Source: Ulota crispa
Taxonomy: Eukaryota; Streptophyta; Bryopsida; Orthotrichales; Orthotrichaceae
Direction of reading: 5' to 3'
NCBI GenBank assembly: GCA_963920765.1
Contig: OY987248.1
Span: 19,502,539-19,566,538 of the forward strand
Length of the DNA stretch: 64,000 nt
Positions 57,501 through 64,000 of the stretch are shown piece by piece. The notes under the pieces are model-generated. The model did not search any database. It saw only the letters and a program-made list of their open reading frames with translations, and was not told the origin of the DNA. Positions within the stretch are counted from its first letter, which is position 1, and each line of letters opens with the position of its first letter. The translations under genes were made by a program, and so were the position numbers.

Positions 57501-58932
57501 CTTCCTGTTAAAACCCAAGCACAATTTATTAGCTTGGCCTCTAAGGGACCAACAACACATGGTTTAAAACTTGCCGATTCATTTAATCCTGTTGTGGAAA
57601 ATAAACTTCAGATGGAACCAAATTGTAAATCACTAGAGTCAGAGCAGAACATTGCATGTGTTTATATCAAGAAACAAAGAAAAACGAAAACTTCTCATAT
57701 ATAAAAAAAGGCCTCAAAAACAACTTGAACTACAATAAGGTGGTGAATCAAGTAACCTGAGATGGGTCAGCAGGAAATTTGCAAGCTTGAAACTCAGACG
57801 AATCCACGTTGGCAATGTGCAACGTCAGGGGCTCCTCCTCTCGCTTACCAATAGCAACCACCGTGTCTTGACGAATTGCCATAGGAAGCACAGAGTAGCC
57901 CTCGTAGTCAATATGCTCTCCAATTAAATTCACCCTTCCTGCAAACACATCACAAATAATGAGCTCTAATAGGAGTTACGTCAACAAATCTAACAAGGTT
58001 AAACACACGAAAAAACAGGAGCCACCGGCAACATGTCCTTGATCCAATCCTAAACGGAGATTTAAACGAAATACTCTATTCCATAGTGTCTTCAATCTCA
58101 TTTAAATCAATCCTAAACTTATCCAATGTTATAATTAATGATATGTTCTATCCAACATACTATCAATACCAACAAAAAAAAAAGGTTTCAACTCCTTCCT
58201 TTTAGCTTTCGTACAAATCGTACAAAACAAATGCTTACAAGCCCAATGTAGCCCTTCTGATGTTTCAATAAAGTTAAAAGTCATCTATTCATTATCAAGG
58301 AAAACTTCATAGATACCCCTGAAGTTTGCCATATTTACATAGATACCCCTACTTTTTCAGAAATTTCACAAATACCCTTGGACCAAAATTTCCAGGTGTT
58401 TGTTTTGTTGTGCATGCCACTTCCTTTCTTCCTTTGTGCGCATGCATAACAAGAAATAAGTAGTGTGCGCACAAAGGGAGAAGGAAGTGACATGCACAAC
58501 AAAACAAACACCTAAATTTTTTGGTCCACAACTATATATGAAAACTCTGAAAAAGCAAGGACATCTATGAAAACATAGCAAACTTCAGGGGTATCCATAA
58601 AAAAAATTCCCTTATTTTTTGTAATTTCAAAATAATGTGATTATTATGATAAAGCTTCTATCAAAGCAAAGATGGCTCCTATTATCTTATGTGCAGCCAT
58701 GGCAAACATCTTTCTATACCAAGCATGTCTGAATGATTTGCAAAAGTATGGAGATTAGGTTACACAAACCTGGAGCACGGGCGTAGAGCTCAGGCTCCCG
58801 GCCATACAGCTCCACGAATCGCTTCTTGAGGTTTTCATATCGGAGAGATGCGTCCTTCAATAGACTGCCTTCGCCATAAATCTGAGCGAGAGACGTGAAG
58901 ACCGGCACCAGCTCCTCCATGTTGTCCGCCAT
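54581..58932 (-). CDS. GALK1: Galactokinase (GHMP family) with a duplicated exon 5
   Basis: Minus-strand exons: 58932-58770, 57938-57757, 57504-57458, 57327-57233, then 57109-57027 (5a) or 56963-56881 (5b), 56732-56478, 56280-56146, 55918-55784, 55619-55549, 55394-55299, 55196-55055, 54691-54581. With one exon 5 the protein has 504 residues, close to plant GALK1. It phosphorylates galactose at C1 with ATP in the cytosol, salvaging galactose from cell walls and glycolipids. Landmarks: [19 protein letters not shown] (55-73, the galactokinase signature), GAGLSSS (163-169, ATP loop), [46 protein letters not shown] and LTGAGWGGC (442-450). Only one of 5a and 5b can be used per transcript without a frameshift. 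Confidence 0.95.
56881..57109 (-). other. Pair of alternative exons 5a and 5b in galactokinase
   Basis: 5a (57109-57027) and 5b (56963-56881) are each 83 nt, both entered in phase 1 and left in phase 0. They encode 28 residues each, with 15 identical: both start GAGLSSS and keep VC and the final K. The intron between them is only 63 nt. 5a has a weak donor (AAG|GTCACC), 5b a better one (AAG|GTAGTC). Both have sound acceptors (GTGCAG, TCCACAG). Confidence 0.85.
58308..58600. mobile_element. Foldback MITE in galactokinase intron 1
   Basis: Inverted arms of about 140 bp: CATAGATACCCCTGAAGTTTG against TGGATACCCCTGAAGTTTG-type ends, then GGTGTTTGTTTTGTTGTGCA in both arms and TTTGTGCGCA near the centre. 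The loop is short, so the transcript would form a long hairpin. Confidence 0.85.
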
Positions 58933-59529
58933 CGTAAAAATCCAAAAAAAAAATGTACAAAAACCTTAGCACTCACCGCAGAAAAACCCAAACCCTAAAT
59001 TCTGCACAACGAAACAATATAGATCGCAACAGGGTAAGCAAGAAGGGGAATAACAGCAAAGGTGCATGGATCCAAGCAGCTTATAGAAGTAGGAGAGACT
59101 AATCTAAAAAAACCTAGAAACTTGATTTGGGTTATTATTAAACCTTGACAAAACAGAAGTCCAAGTGCACAAATTAGAAGTACGTCTGTCTCCCAATACT
59201 GTATCTTGTCGAGGAACTATCAAAATAAAACTTAAGTAAAAGCTAAACTCCTCAACAGAATCCAATCCTGAATTTAAGACTATTGGGTTGATCTATAGCA
59301 GAAGTCGCCTTCCAGTAGTCTCATGAATCAACAACCTTCTTCGTAAAGTAAGGATTTTGTATCTTTGTATGTGAAAGTGAAACATTTTTGCATAAATTTT
59401 CGAAAAGAAGCGTCAAGGGTATGGGTCTTTTTTACCTGAATTACACTTATTCAAGCTTGCGGTTTTAGGACCACCAATGTAGAAAGGGCAAGGTATGAGT
59501 ACTTACAATTCAGGGAAAACAGCATTGGG
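58933..59529 (-). promoter_or_regulatory. Galactokinase 5' leader region with a probable leader intron
   Basis: A donor-like AATT|GTAAGTAC near 59508 and an acceptor-like TTGTGCAG|AATTTAGGG near 59000 could bound a 5' UTR intron of about 0.5 kb. Common plant first introns sit this way. No transcript evidence is available. Confidence 0.4.
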
Positions 59530-59595
59530 TTACGAGATCTTTGAGTTGTTGAGCAGGATCTGTTGGTGGGTTGACCGGGGATTGGGCACGGCCAT
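59530..59595 (-). other. Possible uORF in the galactokinase leader
   Basis: ATG at 59595 in GCGATGGCC context opens a 21-residue frame (MAVPNPRSTHQQ...) that stops with TAA at 59532-59530, before the proposed leader-intron donor. It would matter only if transcription starts upstream of 59595, which I cannot show. Confidence 0.35.
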
Positions 59596-59639
59596 CGCCG
59601 AGAGATTCAGCAGCGTCGGCAGGTGAGTTCCGAGAGGGA

Positions 59640-59645
59640 CACGTG
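59640..59645. promoter_or_regulatory. G-box CACGTG upstream of galactokinase
   Basis: CACGTG within GACACGTGGCG, a strong bZIP/bHLH-type core, lies in the GC-richer stretch about 700 bp upstream of the ATG and just upstream of the proposed leader exon. Presence in a likely promoter is the only evidence. Confidence 0.4.
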
Positions 59646-59699
59646 GCGAGTGTGTGTGTCTAGAATGTGGGTAAGGTCGGGAGGAGATTCGTAAACCGA

Positions 59700-62600
59700 A
59701 CTCCGCTTCGAGTTTATTATTAGAAAACTTGTATTTTTAATCTGTATAATAACAGAATGTCGTGCGGCAGAGGTCGCACTGGACAGTTCTATAAGTGAGG
59801 AGGACAATTTTGCAGAGTTCATCTTTAGTCCTACTTAAAATAGAGTAGAGTTCAAGTTTAACTAAGGCTATAAATGGAATAAAGTAAAATTTGAGGGGCA
59901 TTGCGATAGAAGGCATGAGAATAGGGGGCACGAGGATAGGAGCATATGGATAGGGGCATAAAGATCAACCAGTTGGTACGACGGGTGAGCAAACTAGTAG
60001 TATATAAGTTTAGGTACCTAGTAATCTTATCACAAAATGTGGCTAATTTAATCATTTCAATCATGAGTGATTGATTAACTCACAACCGTCAACCTGATGC
60101 ATGCAAAGTAAAATCTCCCTGTAAACCACTTTACATATGTATCCCTCTCTCTCTTATTGGTCCTACAATAAAAGGGCACACATGTTGCTAGAAGTTGCAC
60201 CACAACACTCTTTGAACCAACTAGAATGAGTGATTCAAAAGGACGTATTCATTTATATATATTGTAAAATTAGTTGTTGGTGCTTGTGGAATGTTCCAAC
60301 TTCTAACTAAACCCAATCTAGTCTCACGTTTAAATTCTTCAATGACTTCTTCCCAAAATACTTTGGAGTTGATAAGAAAACATTGGTAGTAATCTAGCTA
60401 GGAGCAAATCACAACCTAAACCACTAACAAGGGGTCCCATGAAGGCAGTAATGAGGCTTCAACTCCAATCTCACCACCCATGACTCATTGAGATTTACCA
60501 TTTCTCTATACAAGAGACCACCTCTCTCTATAGTTATAAGGTAGGAGGTTTTAAAATGGTGCATCTCCTCAAATATACTTAGGTTGTACATGTTATTTTT
60601 CATAATCCTTTAACAATGTACATGTCATGTACATTTGAGGAGGTGCACCATTTTAAAAACTTGTGACCTTTCCACTTCAAAATTTCATAACTAATTCCTC
60701 AAAGCTCCAAAAAATATGAAGCAACTTGGGATAGATGCCAATTTCTCTTGTCTTCCAAAGAAAAATTATTGAAAAATATTTTATGAAGTTTCACCTCCCA
60801 ACATTCAGTTTCAGCTCTTAAATGCTCCATTTTAGAACCTCCTACTTTATATGCAAGATTCAATAACAACTTCTCCACTGAGGATTAAGGAAAACTTCAA
60901 AGCACCAAAATTTCAAAACACAACCCAATTTCTTTTCATTGCCTCAAAATAAAATAAAACTTCTACAGCCTTTTAATAATCCTACTAGAACACCTTGGCG
61001 AGGCTTCAAATGAGACAAGCAACCCTTTTTTTCATGATCTTTTTTTTGAACTAATAATAATTTTTTCTTCACTTGTCCCATTTGGACAAAAATTGTGCAA
61101 AAATTGCATAAGTTGTGACCTTTGAAAAATCTGTTCACACCTGGTCTTAAGTGGGGTGTAGCAAAGGAAAATTAGATGCATTGAGACACACTTTTAGACT
61201 ATATTCATATAGTTAATACTGCTCCTAACACCAAGTGTGAACATATCCTAAGTTGCTTTAACTCTTAAACGTTGTGGGAGTCATTTTGTGACTTTTAGAT
61301 GACTAAAAAGTGCTTTGATAGTGAAATAACATTGTTTTTCATCCAAGATTCCATTGGGATATAAGTAATGCAATTTAGAGCATGTAGATAGATAACTTCT
61401 GCATGCACCATGTTCACAAAAGGGTCCCACTTGCCAATTGAATAGTAAAGATGCACTACCATGTAGTGTATTTTGAATTTTGAGGATCTTTTTACCAAAA
61501 CTCAATATGAGTCATTAAAATGATGTGTTTTTAGTTTGAGCATAACTAGCATTAGAAAGTTAACCAAATATGGTTTTTCCTTGTACTTTGAGATTTTGAA
61601 AACTTTAAGATTTGAAATTTGTATTACTGTCACAAGTTGAGTACCTATTACCATGAAATAGTTAATTTTTCTAATTTTACCAACATGGGAAGAAAAGTTC
61701 CATCATGATGATCTTCATCATGATTCACATCCATGATAAAAAAAATTGGCATAATTGAGTACATTTTATAATTAATATGAATTTCTTTAGCATTTGCTTC
61801 AAAAATTTACAACAATTTCAAATTTTCACCAAAAATTATGAAAGTTTTTTTACATTTAGTATGCACATACCTTCTTTTATTAAAATTATAATATTAAATT
61901 TTGATGTTAACTACATCGCCAAATAACTTCCAGAAGATGATTGAAATTCCATAGAAAATCCATGGTTGTAGGCCCGTCATTTGAGCTCGCCAATGTTGTC
62001 AATTGTGGAAAGTCATAACTTCTAAATCACAGGCTAGGATCCTCATATTCTTTGGACACGTGAGCGCATGATTTCATTAGCTTTTAAACGACATAAAGCT
62101 CGTCACCCAATTTCGCGTGACCAAAATTCTAAAAGACTTACCAGACTACACAAAACAACTCCCAATCTCACCACTTAATCTTCTTCAAGGCTCAGGCAAT
62201 CACTCCAAAGTCCAAACGTCTCCTTTGCAAAATAGGGTGGGTTTTGCTAAATATACCGGCATTCGTGAACTCTGGTTGTGATACCATAACGTGCTACAGA
62301 AAAAGCATTATTTGGTTCAGCAATAAGAATTTCTGACTTACAGGTTCAAAGGCACGTTGCCATTATTTCAAAAACGTACACCATGATTCTTCAAGTCTGA
62401 CTCCAGGGTCGTTTGATTGAATCTGTGACAAATGTGCCTCAAGAAAGGGATTTTTATTGCTATTTTGGTCTTGCAACATGCACCCAAGAATATAAGCAGG
62501 TAAGGAACAAAATCATCCATGAGTGCACATTCCTCTAATAATTCTACTAATATTACTTCATTTCATCCAGATTTTGGCAATTTGATGTTTATTGAGAGGG

Positions 62601-62793
62601 GTATGATATTTTCATCCATTTTTCACCCTATCTATCTTAGTCAATGCCAAAATGAGATAAGGTTGTGGCAAAAACTAGCCTTGAAAAAACTTCTTGTCTC
62701 ATGATGTTCCAAGATATCATTTTGGAGGGCAAATGTGACTAGTTTGAGTGTAACATTGCATGCATATGATTTCTAATACGCATTCTCACTTAA
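59700..62793. other. AT-rich intergenic DNA, no gene seen
   Basis: No exon-like sequence. A lone TTTAACTCTTAAACG at about 61258 resembles the TTAA-element ends. The frames at 60944, 61281 and 62519 have no support. Confidence 0.5.
60548..60660. repeat. Hairpin-forming inverted repeat
   Basis: GTTTTAAAATGGTGCATCTC on the left mirrors the end at 60660 (reverse-complemented GTTTTTAAAATGGTGCACCTC). Arms are about 30-45 bp. Probably a small MITE; no target duplication identified. Confidence 0.7.
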
Positions 62794-63019
62794 CCCCTAA
62801 ACGTCTGAGCGTGCTAGTGCGACCAATATAATACAAGGTGTTTTTCTTGTATTTGGAATTGATTCACACCTTTACTGCATTTGAGATCAACAAAGAAGTT
62901 GGAGAACCAATCAAAGTGGTTCTAGTGAGCTACTGGAGATCCCAAATTAAAACTTCTCATTGGTAGCAAATACCAATTATATGGCAATTTTTATACTATG
63001 CCCTATGGTCACGTAAGGG
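62794..63019 (+). mobile_element. TTAA-flanked MITE, family A copy 3
   Basis: TTAA on both sides (62790-62793, 63020-63023); ends CCCCTAAACG and CGTAAGGG. The interior matches the copies at 26483-26720 and 36613-37743 (TTTTTCTTGTATTTGGAATT, GTTCTAGTGAGCTA). Confidence 0.8.
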
Positions 63020-64000
63020 TTAACATTGATGTGGACTTTATTTGTACAATGGATGACAAAACAACAAACTATTGGATGTAAAAAAGCCATGTCTCATTCA
63101 TTGAAAAGAAAATGATCATGGAAACATGGTCCATCATGGAAGACAAAAAAAAATTCACGGAATGTACAAAATATTATTAGACCCAATGTTATCTTTTTTA
63201 CAATTCCCATGAGGGAATCATTACATACTAGCTTATGCAATTTTTGACAATATTACTAAATTTTGTGGGCACTTTGCCACACCAATATAGCAAGCAACCA
63301 TGGTAACTAGCCCATCATTTAACTCTTAACCCTTTTAAGGACCACGCGGCCATATTTTGGTTGCTGGGAGTGATTTTTGACTTGTAGGTTGAAATTGCTC
63401 AATAATTTGGAATTTAGTCTTGAAGTATGCATGTGATCACAAGAATTTTGCATCCATCTAAAAAAATAACAATGCAATTGGGTATGTGAGTTGACAAATA
63501 ATGGTGTTTATACGGCATGGCTTCAAAATATGTATCCAATTTTTGTTAAAGATGGATCAAAGCAACAACACAATACATCAAGTATGCAAGAAGAATGTCA
63601 AATTTCAATTGCACAATTCTAAAAAATTTCAAATTGCTTAAGAAATACGCTTGTATTGTTTTCATATACGATAGTGGTATAATTGCAGTATTTGAAGATT
63701 TACTAAAATGTTGTTGTCATTATGGCTTTAAATTTTGTCATCCTACATGTAAGGCCAATTCTTGATTGTTTTCACCAATCGGATTTTCCAGAATAATTAC
63801 CAAATTTCTTGTAGAACTGATTTAGGATAGCAAAGAAAGTGGGTTTTTTTACCCTTTTTGTCCACTTAGCTACGCCTTGTGATTGCTATTTTTGTCTATT
63901 TTGTGTGAAACTAGTCTTGTTGGAAAGGTGGGAAACCTTGCTTTCTAGAAATGTAAGGCTCTTCTCAATCAAAGCTTGCATGAAAGGTTAACATTCAAAA
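63020..64000. other. AT-rich intergenic DNA, no gene seen
   Basis: No gene. TTAACTCTTAACCC near 63320 may be the left end of another TTAA element that leaves the window. Confidence 0.5.

Noticed and set aside
1-64000. tRNA, rRNA and CRISPR arrays
   Set aside because: I found no cloverleaf B-box context, rRNA-like block or regularly spaced repeat-spacer series; this was by eye, so a tRNA could be missed.

Overview
The window is nuclear DNA of a land plant or close streptophyte relative. Genes are split by short GT-AG introns. Two encode plastid proteins with N-terminal extensions that look like transit peptides (CSP41a, and a type II ferrochelatase with the light-harvesting-like C-terminal helix). 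Intergenic DNA is AT-rich and packed with small non-autonomous transposons. I cannot name the species. The low gene density and the TPR-CHAT gene fit a non-seed plant, but that is inference.

Layout: 0-7 kb holds a TIR element, two related unnamed ORFs with 9-residue repeats, and between them a decayed copy of the 3' end of the kanadaptin gene. 7.25-13.75 kb (+) is the 13-exon kanadaptin-like FHA gene. 16.4-19.3 kb (+) is a 6-exon CSP41a gene. 19.9-21.0 kb (-) is an intronless CDKG/CDK11-like kinase with altered activation-segment motifs. 21.6-26.2 kb (-) is a 10-exon ferrochelatase. 26.5-31.3 kb is a run of transposable elements, many flanked by TTAA. 31.3-40.1 kb (-) is a 12-exon TPR-CHAT gene (1,285 residues in my model) that keeps the His and Cys of a caspase-like protease. 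An orphan last exon (+) follows at 40.75 kb. 41-54 kb is repeat-rich and gene-poor, with a 200-base assembly gap and a nested Helitron group. 54.6-58.9 kb (-) is a galactokinase gene. 59-64 kb is AT-rich intergenic DNA.

For all five multi-exon genes I joined exons by hand. Every junction keeps the reading phase and gives a protein that continues as the family requires, so I trust these models more than any single open frame.

Strongest leads: (1) the galactokinase gene carries two adjacent 83-nt exons of the same phase, both encoding the GLSSS ATP-binding segment, which have the architecture of mutually exclusive exons; (2) the TPR-CHAT gene with an intact dyad; (3) the unnamed two-copy ORF family at 1.5-4.5 kb, whose differences are often synonymous. 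The genes do not form one pathway. CSP41a (plastid RNA) and ferrochelatase (plastid haem) share only their compartment.
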